Origin: Haplomitrium mnioides
Lineage: Eukaryota > Marchantiophyta > Haplomitriopsida > Calobryales
Length of the DNA: 50,197 bases
Assembly: GCA_049999725.1 (NCBI GenBank)
Contig: JBNGIS010017844.1
Span: forward strand, 1-50,197
Reading direction: 5' to 3'
The position numbers and the translations under genes are program-made. Every line of letters begins with the position of its first letter. The stretch's first letter is position 1. Shown here piece after piece: positions 1 to 9,440 of the stretch. Below the pieces are notes generated by a model, which had not been told where the DNA came from, did not search any database, and saw only the letters and a list, made by a program, of their open reading frames with translations.

Positions 1-30
1 ATCCAACTATACTACAACGAAGCCCAACAG

Positions 31-42
31 TGGCGCCGTTGC
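31..42 (+). promoter_or_regulatory. Primer-binding site, tRNA-Asp type
   Basis: TGGCGCCGTTGC directly follows the LTR end (...CCAACA, one spacer base). It is complementary to the 3' end of plant tRNA-Asp (..GCAACGGCGCCA), the primer known for Athila/Tat-like plant retrotransposons. The match breaks after 12 bases. Confidence 0.85.
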
Positions 43-679
43 AAGTCGTTGCCATTGTCATTAGTCTCCTATAAATTCTGATTAGCCTTATTTTTCCCAC
101 AATGGGGCACGATGAACCTTCTACACATGTCATGACCTTTGCCGAAATGGCCGAAGCATGTGATATGAATTTTAATCATTTTCTTTACCGTATATGGGTG
201 GAAGAAATCGACACTCTTTGGTGGTTAGCCACATGGATACCCGTAGATACTCTTAGCTTTGAGGACATTGAGCCTGCTACTAGTTTACGTTCGACCCAAT
301 AGCTTTTTGTAGTTTTCTTTTAGCAAACTGAAAAGTTCTCTTTGATCCAGTTTAATACTCTTTTTTCTTAGAGTGGAGGTGAGCCACACCTTTTCTTTTG
401 TCAATTTCGCTTGCATGTGTATGATTGGGCCGGAGGCCGTGGGTTACGAGTTTCTTTTTCTTTTCTTTTCGTAGCACATCCCGTTCTGGAAGTTCGAGTG
501 TGGACTTGAATCTCAAGAAAACAATTTGGTACATTTAGTGTATGAAGCATCCTTCTTCTTCCTCTCCTACCCTTTCTAGATCTGAGCGTTACGTTAGAAG
601 GTGTTTACGTCCTCCTTATAGTAGTAAGAAAAGTACTTCCTTAGTTTTTCCCGTTTCTGTTTCAGGGTTGACACCAGCT
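43..679 (+). other. Retroelement leader with one small ORF
   Basis: This is the leader between the primer site and gag. An open frame of 66 codons lies at 102-302 (begins MGHDEPST, ends LRSTQ). I do not recognise it, and nothing shows that it is translated. The rest is low-complexity T-rich DNA and I see nothing else in it. Confidence 0.5.
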
Positions 680-2867
680 ATGGCTTTCTAACAACAAATA
701 CCAGCCCGATATTCATGTCCAAAGTTTACAAGGCAAATGGGCATAGATCGAGTAGATGCGGATACACATCTCAATCGGTTTCTAGCATTGGCAGCGGCAA
801 CAAGTGATCTAGAGGATATATTGAGACATCAATTCCCGACCACTTTAGATAGCAATGCCATCAATTGGTATTTTAGAGAGGCGACCACCATTGTCACTTG
901 GCCTGACCTCCATGCTGCTTTCTTGGATCATTTTCGTCCCGCATATCATTTTGATCGTGCTTGGGATGATCTTTTTTGTATACGGATGTTTGCTGAAGAA
1001 TCTATTCAAGATTACAGCAATAGATTCAAAGTGGCAGTTAGTAAGAGACGAACCCCTCCGCCAGATGAAGATCAAACAGGGTTCTTTATTAAAGGACTGC
1101 CAAATTCCATGTAAGAGCATGTCTTGCTCCAAGATCCACAAACTTTAGACCAAGAAATTCAAGTTGCTACAACATACGAAAAGATGCTCTTACGTCGTGA
1201 GCGTTTTGCAGCTTCTTCTTCTTCTTTTTCTTCTTCTCCTTCTTCTTCTTCCTATTCTTCGGACGGGTCTGTAAGCATGAGCACAATGGAGTATGGAACC
1301 TCACAAGCTACACGCTTTGCTGCACAAACACCGTCACAACAACATCCTTTGGTGCCGACTTGATCGGAATCTTCGGTTGCGTCAAATTCTCGCCGAGACG
1401 AACTTGCTGAATTTCGAGCGGAAGTGCGTAATGATCTTTTCTACTCTTCTTGCTGACCAGCTAGCAAGCTTGAAAATTCAGATGGTTCATTCAAGTGTTG
1501 GACCAAATGTGCAAACACAAGCGACAAATGTTTGGTGCACGTGGTGCAACAAGCAACATTCTCCACTCGAAGCTTGTCCTATAACTACTTGGCGTGATGG
1601 TTGCTTGTCTTTTGACCATACTTCGGAGGGCTGTCCTATTTTGCAAAGATTTAAGAATTGCGCCAATGTAAACTTCGCCAATGTTTCTTCACCTGTAGTA
1701 GATGCTGGACCCTCGAGCTTGGCTCCGCAAGCTACATCGATCAATCAAGATCCTACACAGTCCTATCATGTACCAACACCTGCACAACCTATTCCTTATT
1801 TGCATCAGAGTTATCCTCAAGCAGCGACGCAGCAACCAAATCCTTCTTTTTTGCAGTTTCGACCTTCGATGGGACAAACATGTTATAATTATCAGAGTCC
1901 CGACCATATAGCTAGAGACTGTCCTCTTCCTTGTATGAGACCATACTATCAGAACCGACCTTAATCCACGTATCAGCATCCTTATTAAGGATATCAAAAC
2001 CAAAGGTTTTATAATAATCGGTTTGGACAACATGGCCAAAACAATAGGTCCTATCAGCAAAACCAACCTTTGTATTCCCAACAACAAGCTGGATATAGCC
2101 AATCAAATTTTCAGCAACTTCCGCAATATGCGCAACCACAATATTGGCAACCACAGTCCAATTTGAATTCTGGTTCTGCATATGTGGCTCCACCACCGCA
2201 CATCACATATTATCAGGTACAACCGATCTCTACACCCGCAGCCCAAACCGCCCAACAACTTACCTTGGCTTCGGCACCACAACCTCAGTTAGTGGGTGCC
2301 CAACAAGTGGCTGCTGCTCTTCCTCTTCCTTCTACCTCTGCTACTCTTCCACCTCAGAACCTTGAGCACATTCAAGTGGTTCCTGTTAATATTACCTTGC
2401 AATCTGGAGCGCAAGTATCTCCACCTGTTACTCCTTCACGTCTTGAGGAACCAGTTTCTGAGGCAGCTCCTCCTTTTGCTGCCCCACCGACAAAAGCCCC
2501 TATCTTGCATTTCATGAGGGATCCAGAGCCTAGTACCATCCGTGCTGAGGTTCCTCTCAAAATTCCAGCACATACATCAATGGAGGCTACTCATTCTTCT
2601 TCTTTACCAGAGCATATTTCTTCTTCTTCTTCTCCTTCTTCTTCTTCCCCTGTACCGGATCTTTTGGTGCCACCAATGCCTACGACACCTATTCCAAAGA
2701 AGACTGGAAAAGGTATTCCCATTCAAAGACGCAAGTGTAAGGTTCTTCCTACATCCTTGCAAAACTATTCAAACTATGACATATTTTCTGACGTGGCCCA
2801 ACAACCGGCAAATATTTCTATTGGCCAATTATTGCACCTTCATGCGCCTTCGAGGAATTCTTTATGA
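680..2867 (+). pseudogene. gag of the gag-protease element, broken
   Basis: The ATG at 680-682 opens a gag frame that meets TAA at 689-691 after three codons. The frame then continues with typical gypsy gag sequence (PARYSCPKF, then a WPDLHAAFLDHF block in the capsid-like region near 900-940). Further in-frame stops lie at 1112-1114 (TAA) and 1361-1363 (TGA). A frameshift near 1440 moves the coding from frame 2 to frame 3. TAA codons at 1962-1964 and 1986-1988 and TGA at 2865-2867 follow. The zinc knuckle is at about 1881-1922 (CYNY-QSPDH-IARDC) and its second Cys is Tyr. After it comes a long Gln/Pro/Ser-rich segment (about 2000-2750). Nearly all stops fit C-to-T changes of Gln or Arg codons. 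Confidence 0.85.
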
Positions 2868-3816
2868 TCCTCCTTAAGTTTGCCAAGGAAGAAACTACAA
2901 CCGCTACATCTTATGAAGGCAAGAAAAGTCAAGCTGACTAAACGCCTTCCACGACATAAGCTTCCACAACAAACTTCTACTTCTTCCATACTTCATACTC
3001 CGAGTACTGATCCTCCTCTAGCTACCGTAGATTTTACAAACGAGGATACCTCATCACCAGTGCACGTGATTTCCTTGTATGATCCGGGGACGCCAACAAC
3101 TGTTGTCTTAATTGATGGAATCATGATTCCTGCGGCACATCTGGATACAGGATCCGCTGTCAACATTATGACAGAAGACACTATGAGCACAATAGGGTAT
3201 CCTACGAGCGCTTTACATAAGACATCTCTAGTCCTTCACTTGGCGGATGGAAGCGATATTTTGCCCCTTGGTATATTGAGGAACATACCAACTCTTTTTG
3301 CTGACCAAGAATATTTGGTTCACTATTTAGTTCTTCGTATCACACAAAAGAACCAATATCCTTTGCTACTTGGACGTCCTTGGTTAAAACAAAACCAAGC
3401 ACAAATTGGATTTTGCAGATGGTACGTTAACCATCGGACCTCCAAGACAGCGTGTCAGTCTCTCTATGTACACTCACACTTCTTCCCCTACCCCACAGGC
3501 TCTGGAAAAGCAGTTTGCGGATTTGTCTTTGGTTGATCCTGCATCACGTTTCTTGGTTCCCAAAATGGATGAGGATATTCTCATTCTCGACAACCTTTTT
3601 ATTTCTTGCAATTTCTTGGAGATACGCTCCAAAGAAGCACCTGTCTTACCGGCTGAACATAAAAGTCTTAAAGTATATGAAGACATCACTGAAGATCAGG
3701 AATCTTCCTTCTTAAAGCTTATCCATAACTACATTGATGTCTTTGCTTGGGAGTATGATGAGATGACAAGCATACCCGCGTCTATCTATCAGTACCAGAT
3801 ACAAGAGTTGAATTGA
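2868..3816 (+). pseudogene. Retroviral-type aspartic protease and pre-RT linker
   Basis: It continues in the gag frame after the TGA at 2865. The protease core is visible near 3130-3190: an LDTGSAVNIM active-site motif, then ILPLGI and, near 3365, LLLGRPWL, as usual in gypsy proteases that cleave the Gag-Pol precursor. A frameshift near 3405 moves the coding to frame 1, where GTLTIGPP and then LPAEHKSLKVY and FAWEYDEM follow. That last motif normally precedes the RT fingers by a few dozen residues, but here the frame ends at 3814-3816 (TGA) with no RT. The catalytic Asp is kept; the gene as a whole is broken. Confidence 0.8.
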
Positions 3817-4160
3817 TTTATGGTTAAGTTGCATTTGAAAGTTCAATAGTGTAGGTTTGCTTTTGAGTTGAGTGATTGAGTGGATGGTTGAGTTGCATGT
3901 TTATTTCTTTTACAAAACACAAGTAATTAAGACGTTTGGTCGAAGTTCTTCTCTATGATTTCCCTATACCTCGCACCCTTCTAGTCCTCCTCTCCTTCTC
4001 CACATTTCTTCCATTTCCCTCTCCTCTACTTCTTCTTCCATATCCTATCTCTTCTTCCCACTTCCCGGATAAGGCTATGATCTTTCAAGGTCTTACCCCG
4101 CTATCTTCCACTTGTCCTAACAAAGTCCAACAGTAGTTTGTGGTAGTTGGGTTATACACA

Positions 4161-4161
<1 letters not shown>
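3817..4161 (+). other. Noncoding 3' part where pol is missing
   Basis: No reverse transcriptase, RNase H or integrase similarity is visible in any frame. The stretch holds pyrimidine-rich DNA (about 3960-4070). AAGTCCAACAGTAG at 4124-4137 resembles the LTR-end/primer-site junction AAGCCCAACAGTGG, perhaps a decayed second LTR end. The 3' LTR should begin somewhere in or just before this stretch, but I cannot place it. Confidence 0.5.
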
Positions 4162-4204
<43 letters not shown>

Positions 4205-4214
4205 NNNNNNNNNN

Positions 4215-4260
<46 letters not shown>
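4162..4260. repeat. (AT)n microsatellite in the 3' LTR, with a gap
   Basis: An almost perfect TA dinucleotide run is interrupted by ten Ns (4205-4214). Its true length is unknown because such runs collapse in assembly. It directly abuts the conserved LTR end at 4261. The matching place in the 5' LTR (positions 1-10) is not an AT run, so the run expanded in one LTR only or is shorter in the other. Confidence 0.9.
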
Positions 4261-4262
<2 letters not shown>

Positions 4263-4282
4263 TACAACGAAGCCCAACAGTG

Positions 4283-4610
4283 CACTAGAGAGTCCATGCG
4301 AGCAAGGACTCCCAAGAGTCTAAGTACGCATAGACAAGCGAGGGTCCATGCAAGCATGTAATCTCATGAAAGCATACGCACATGGACTCTCATTAGTGCA
4401 TGTGCGCATGGGCTCCCTTATGTCCATGTGTGCTTGGACTCATGGAAGTCTATGCACGTATGAACAACTAGGAGTACACACGCACTTGGGCTCTTGTGAG
4501 TCTAGTTATGCAAGGATTCTTGGGAGTCAATGCACATATAAACTCATGATAATAAATGCATACAAAGACAATTGGGAGTTAGTGTGCTTGGACTCCAATG
4601 AGTAAGTCAC
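4283..4610. repeat. Degenerate 26-bp minisatellite, left outer array
   Basis: GGACTC-like cores recur near 4306, 4331, 4358, 4384, 4410, 4436, 4461, 4488 and 4512, that is every 24-27 bp. Units alternate an AGTCCATGC half and a GCATGGACT half, which are reverse complements of each other. The array starts three bases after the LTR end of the neighbouring retroelement. Open frames across it are products of the periodicity. Confidence 0.85.
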
Positions 4611-4619
4611 ATATAGAAA

Positions 4620-6200
4620 AAAAAAATAGAACAAATTAAAATGATTAAGAATAAGAAACAAAATTTTAATGAGAATAATAAAGTTACCAAAATTTTCTCA
4701 AAGCTCGAATAAAAAGAGGACATTTTTGACTCCTACATATGGATGGAATATCCCATCATTGCTTCTTTCCAAATCTAACAACAGACCTCTAAGCAAACAA
4801 ACGTTGTCATAACTGTCAAAACTTTGTGTTTCTCCAATTCACAAGATATCTCCTCGTCTAATGTCTCTCCAGCCTTGACCTTTTTCAAACAGAAATTTTG
4901 ATTTCGTCATGAAGACCTTGAAGAGATCTTCAAGGTGTCCACTTTATGTTTCTATTTTTAAAGAACCTTTGGCCTTTGGCCTCTAGCCATTCACTAGGGT
5001 TTTCTCCCATATTCCAAAAATAGTATGTTGCAATTCCCAAAGTTTACCACTATGGAAGTTTGATTGAAACCAATTGTCTTGAGGATAAATGATTTTCTCA
5101 AGAGTCGACAATGGTTTAATCTCCAAAGTCTTTGAAACTAATTCCCTTTTAAGTTTTTGTGGTGTAATCATTCCACTTTCTATAGAATGCAAGTGTCAAT
5201 ACTCTACCTTTTGGATAAAGATCATCTCCAACCTATAGCTCTAGCTATAATTGTCATTTGTACCAAATTTATGGGCTTCTATTGATGTCAGCCTAACATA
5301 TACGTAATAATTGCAGAACAAGAGCATCAAATTCTTCACTCTCTACTTTGTAGTCAAAAGCTACCTTAGAGCAACACTATGGTTCTCCTCTTCAATCTCA
5401 TACTTGTATTTGGTAGGGTTCTTGATGTTGAACTCTAACTAGTTCTTGAGACCTCTTTTTGGGTCTACCACAACAATAAAGGAAGAATATGAATACTTGT
5501 TCATAAGCATACAATATACAAGAAACTCTACCAAATCTTCATTCAAACGTATTGTCTGAAAAAGCCTCCAATTCTCAACTCCAAACAAACTGTAATTGTT
5601 TGCTTGCAAACCCTAGAACACTATATTATAGACTACTAAATCTTGTTCTTGTCCTCCTTAAAATTTGTCTAAGGATCAACCTGTTCTCTTTCATGAAAAT
5701 TTCTGAGCCCTCTGTATATAGCATGCTTTTGTCTTTGGTGTTGGTGCTTGTGGAGTGAGCTGAGGCTCCAGCTCCTCTTTTGAACCACTGGAAGTCAAAG
5801 AAGAAGTTGATTGAGGGGAAGTAGGAAAAGATAGAGATGGCAAAGGTGGCTCAACACAAAGAGGCTTTGTTGGAGGTTGACAGAGGTGGAAGAGCCTTCT
5901 GCCAACTTTGGTTCTTTCTTCTTTTTCGAACCTTGGGATCCACAAGTCGCTCCAATAGCAAAGGTTGTCGCACTTGGGTGGGGAATGCATTGCACAATAA
6001 AGAGACCTTGTTTGGTTTTCAAACTTTTGAGAGAGAGTGCTAGCTTGACAAAACATCTCTCGACTTATTTTGCATCAAGGTTTGCATTCATGAGATAGGC
6101 ATTGAATTGAGAGAACTGAAACAAAAGAGGAATTGTTTGACACGAGGGCCTAAAAGTGAGCTACAACATAAAAGAGAGAAAGAGTTGTCAAAAACAAATG
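4620..6200 (-). pseudogene. Outer coding relic, left arm (unrecognised)
   Basis: The minus strand matches the plus strand of 14610-15880 block by block. Conserved translated pieces include PQAPTPKTK with an SSLTS..SKEELE segment (about 5740-5860, compare PQAPMLRTK at 14750-14780). A second is SGMITPQKLK with FHSGKLWELQ (about 4990-5180). A third is FHPYVGVKN (about 4725-4755, compare YPIHVEESK on the right). Conserved codon phase between the arms suggests an ancient coding region, now full of stops. It may be the C-terminal part of protein X, whose more N-terminal relic lies just inward. I do not recognise the family. Confidence 0.45.
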
Positions 6201-6204
6201 AGAG

Positions 6205-6640
6205 GAGACATGAGTTCATGTATGCATGAACTCTTGAATTTGTGCCCCTAGACTCAAGAGCCCATGCATACATAGACTCAAGAGTCTTAGCATGCAAGGA
6301 CACAATAGTCCATGTGCACATAGACTCAAGAGCCCATGCATGCATTGACTTAAGAGCATGTGTTTGCTTGGACTCAACAACGCAATCGAGCATAGACACT
6401 TTAGTCCATGCGTACATGGAATCTTTAGTTCAAACATACTTAGACTCAAGAACCCATACACGCATAGACTCAAGAGCCCATGCTTTCCTAGACTGAAGAG
6501 CCCATGCGTGCAGGGTCTCAAGAGGCCACGCTTGATTGGACTTAAGAGTCAATAGGCACATGGACTCAAGAGTCATTGCGTGCATTTACTTGTGAGTCTT
6601 GGAGCTCATGCACTCAAAATTCCTTGCATACTTGAACCCA
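6205..6640. repeat. 24-bp minisatellite in near-perfect register
   Basis: Cores of the form TAGACTC/TGGACTC start at 6249, 6273, 6297, 6321, 6345, 6369, 6393, 6417, 6441, 6465, 6489, 6513, 6537 and 6561, an exact 24-bp step. The idealised unit is two 12-bp near-palindromes: GACTCAAGAGTC followed by CATGCRYGCATG. Because 24 is divisible by 3, both strands appear as open frames with an 8-residue period (for example IDSRAHAC), which is an artefact. The matching right-arm array is at 14400-14590. Confidence 0.92.
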
Positions 6641-6645
6641 TTAGC

Positions 6646-6669
6646 AAAAAAAAAAAAAAAAAAAAAAAA
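6646..6669 (+). repeat. 24-base poly(A) run
   Basis: A homopolymer A run lies between the minisatellite and the relic of protein X. On the plus strand it could be an old poly(A) tail, but no target duplication or retrosequence was recognised beside it. The right arm lacks a comparable run. Confidence 0.7.
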
Positions 6670-7060
6670 CCCCGAATAGAATTGGACAGCTACCCCTCTG
6701 TTCTTGCAGATTTGCAGCAAGTCCAAGCTGAAGGCATCTTTGCCTCTCATTTCTTCAAAAGCAAAATTTCAAGGAGACTTTGTATAGTCTAATCCCCTTT
6801 ATAGATGACACAAGAAGCCCGATATGGGCTATGCGATCTTCTTGCGCCAGTGTAGCATGTACAAATACCCCTTTGTTGAATTTCTCATCTCCTCTATAAG
6901 CTAGGTAAAGATGGGTTTCTAGGTCTTTGATTGTTCTACAAGAAACTAGTCAATCTTTGGCAAATGTAACATGCTCTAAGAGCTTCAAAATATTGGCATA
7001 CCAGTACATTTTTTGTTGAGCCAGTTTGGTCACCACCACCTCTACTTCCATTTTCTATAG
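6670..7060 (-). pseudogene. Protein X relic, left-arm copy
   Basis: The minus strand from about 7055 reads MEVEVVVTK, then TFAKD-stop, HLYLAYRGDEKFN, VFVHATLAQEDRIAHIGLLV, ending near 6790. The right-arm copy (14019-14400, plus) reads the matching GEDKKFNMG, LLLHATMVQERHIAHI and LLVSTEERIELYY. Both copies keep the same frame and chemistry over about 60 residues although their DNA has diverged, as expected if this was once a protein-coding gene. Stops and indels break this copy. I do not recognise the family and assign no function. Confidence 0.5.
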
Positions 7061-7599
7061 TATCAAAATTGAAGGAATATGAGAGCTAAAAACGTAACAT
7101 AAATACCAACGCAAAGCGCGAAGCCAAAATAAAGCCAAATACTTAGTATTACCAAAATTTTTATAAAGAAAAAAAATCAAAATCACAAGTGCACTTATGA
7201 CAATGGAGAGAAACTTTCCATCCAAGTTTCTTTTATACTAGAAAAGTTTGAAGTGGTTTTTTTACTAAAAAAATCATTCTTGTCGCTTTTGCCATATAGG
7301 TTGGCATGAAAACAAAATAGTATATTAAGCAATCATGATATGCATCTTACTAGGTTTTTATTCTTTTTCTTTGTCATTTTGTGGAATTCTTTCAAAAAAC
7401 TATTTTTTTGCTACAAATGTGTATTTTATTTATCTGCTCATTAAATCCATTCAATTTCCTAGTTCTTTTTTTATATTTTAATTAGAAAGAGCTTCAAGAG
7501 GCAAAAAATAATTTGAATTTCAAGATTTGTGCTCTAAAAAAAGTTTCAATACTATGACAAGGTGATCGAATTTCAATTCATTATTCTAAGGACATAAGT

Positions 7600-8545
7600 A
7601 TACTTCAATTTTGAAATATGCTTTTTAAATCTGGGTAGGAAGGTTTCAATTGTTTCATCAATGCTTATGATGATGAAGAAGATCTTGAAAATAACGTTTT
7701 GTCTCCAATGGTTGAATTCGCATACAGATTAAATCGACCAACCAAGTACAAGAGTTCTTTATCTGGGCCAAAACCCAAACAAGCAAATCCTTTAATGAGA
7801 ATTCTTTGTCAAAAATCCATTATACTTTGTCTCCAATGGTGAATTTTCATACAAATTGAATTGACTAGCCAAATATAAGAGTTTTTTTTATCTAGGCTAA
7901 AACCCAAACAAGTAAATCCGTTGTGTTACAATTTTTTGTCAAAAGCCCATCATAACAAAAAATTTATAAAGAAAAAGCTCAGTCTCATATCAATTTTGAA
8001 GTTGAGAAGAACTTCATATTGCCAAAATGATTGTTTGTCATTGTGCAGATATATTTCATTAGAACTATAAGAGAAACGTACTTTTGACAAAGCATAAAGA
8101 ATCAAAATATCATACTACAATAGGGAATACCAAAAAAATATTCCATTCTTGATAATCAATTTACTCTATATGATTATATTGCTGTATGTAGAAGTGCATT
8201 TAAATTTTTATTATCCCTAGGGAATGGTAGAATCCAAAAGATACAAGAAGTCAAGAATGCAGAAAGGGAGATTTATTTGCCATATGGGTTTTTAAGTGTG
8301 AGTGGATGGATGGTTTCTTTGAGGGATGCTAGTTTGTGTAAGAATGTTGATGTACAAATATATGATTTGTCCGATAGTTTTACCTGATCGAAAGTGTATG
8401 ACTACTGTACAACTTATTTGAAAAAGAAGGACCTTGATTGCATTTTAAGTTTTTCTGGTTTTACAAATCATTAGAGAATGTGTTTTCCAAATGTCAAAAT
8501 TCCTAAACGTAATAGATTTGGTGTTTGTGAAACATGCAAAGAGAC
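7600..8545 (+). pseudogene. Protein Y relic, left-arm copy (possibly transposase-like)
   Basis: In plus orientation this matches the minus strand of 12190-12770. Recognisable pieces are NPKQANP-like repeats near 7770-7910 and, near 8100-8140, a segment matching the right copy that ends GIPKK. Near 8470-8540 a stretch reads FPNVKIPKRNRFGVCETCKETK. The PKxxRFxxCxxC pattern resembles zinc-binding segments seen in some DDE-type plant transposases; this is a weak family impression. The segment around 7330-7690 is shorter than on the right arm. Frames are interrupted by stops throughout. Confidence 0.35.
7697..7955 (+). repeat. Tandem direct duplication of about 128 bp
   Basis: The segment beginning TTTGTCTCCAATGG at 7697 recurs at about 7825, covering the ACCAACCAAGTACAAGAG and CCAAAACCCAAACAAGC pieces twice. 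The right arm has this segment once (around 12620-12740 on the minus strand), so the duplication happened in the left arm after the two arms separated. Confidence 0.85.
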
Positions 8546-8787
8546 TAAAGTAATGTGATAGAGATCTGTTTTGGAGTCTAATAAAGGTAAAAAAATGCTT
8601 TGGCTTTTGTAATCCTAGATTATTCCATTTTTTCTCTATTTTTTGGTAATAAACTATTTTCAATTCAACGATCTTAAGAGATTCCAGTCGCACTATAGTC
8701 ACCAGACCCTCATGCGTAAAGTATAAGAGAGAATAAAGATCATTTTGTTTTCTAAACCTTAGGTGTCATATGGTTGATTAATGTTTA
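8546..8787 (+). other. Inner left arm, no gene seen
   Basis: This is AT-rich DNA following the CETC motif. It may continue the protein Y relic but no convincing alignment or motif was found. Confidence 0.4.
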
Positions 8788-9440
8788 TTGGAACCCTATA
8801 CACGTATAGAGTCTAAACAAGCCTTGGATTCATTGTTGTTGTTTATAGCCTTAGATACGCAATAGGTTTGTTATTATTGGTTGGAATCCTATGAGCGCCA
8901 TGAATCAAACTGAGCTCAAGAATCTTTATTGTTATTTGCAACTCCATGCATGCATAAGGTTTGTTATTAAGAGCTTGGAACCCTATGCACGCATAGATTC
9001 AAGGCAAGCCTAAGACTTGTTATTGTTGTCTGTAACCCTTTGTGCCAATTGGATTTGTTGTTCTTAATTGGAACCATATGCGCAAGTAGAGTAAAAGCCA
9101 ACATAGGAATTGTTGTTGTTGTTTGTAACCCTTTGCATCAAAGAGGTTTATTGTTGTTGCTTGGAGCCATATCTACACCTAGAGTCTTAGCGACCATAAG
9201 AATCATTATTGTTGTTTGTGACCTTATGTGCACATGGGAAATGTTATTGTTGGTTGAAACCTTATGCGCCAATAGGGTTTGTTATTGTTAGTTGGAACCT
9301 CATACACACATTGGTTTTGTTGTTGTTTGTTGGAACTCTATGCACACATAAGGTTTGTTATTGTTAGTTGGAACCTTGTGTGCACGTTGGGTTTGTTATT
9401 AATAGTTGGAACTGTATGCACTTATAGAATCTAAACAAGC
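8788..9440 (+). repeat. 93-bp repeat array changing to a 38-bp array
   Basis: TTGGAACCCTATGCGC-like cores start at 8788, 8881, 8975, 9068, 9161 and 9254, a 93-bp step. They then lie at 9292, 9329, 9368 and 9405, a 37-39 bp step. The long unit holds two related halves: TTGGAACC..TAGAGTCTAA and TTTGTAACCCTTTG, separated by TTGTTGTTG. The short unit looks like one half that lost its partner. GCGCACATAG..AGTC pieces resemble the dyad minisatellites elsewhere in the arms. Confidence 0.85.

Larger units (their letters stand above)
1..4279 (+). mobile_element. Ty3/gypsy element with gag-protease only (no pol)
   Basis: The window opens in the last bases of a 5' LTR. The string ACTACAACGAAGCCCAACA at 11-29 recurs exactly at 4261-4279, which marks the two LTR 3' ends. 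A tRNA-Asp-type primer site follows at 31-42, then gag and an aspartic protease. Coding similarity ends near 3816 in the linker that normally leads into reverse transcriptase (motif FAWEYDEM). After that come about 340 noncoding bases and the 3' LTR, part of which is an AT microsatellite. RT, RNase H and integrase are absent, so the element could move only with help from a complete relative. The 3' LTR start was not found. Gag and protease style and primer type resemble the Athila/Tat side of Ty3/gypsy, which is family knowledge and not proven here. Confidence 0.85.

Noticed and set aside
680-2867. Fungal RIP as the cause of C-to-T stops
   Set aside because: Everything else is plant-like, and methylation-driven deamination at CG and non-CG sites in plants explains the pattern.
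4140-4361. Open frame of alternating Ile-Tyr
   Set aside because: It is the (AT)n microsatellite read in frame across a gap of ten Ns.
6216-6555. Open frames on both strands with an 8-residue repeat, looking like a repeat protein
   Set aside because: The 24-bp minisatellite has a length divisible by three, so any frame without a stop in one unit stays open. Palindromic units make this true on both strands.
6205-6640. Regularly spaced repeats as a CRISPR array
   Set aside because: Units follow each other with no unique spacers, and the genome is a plant.
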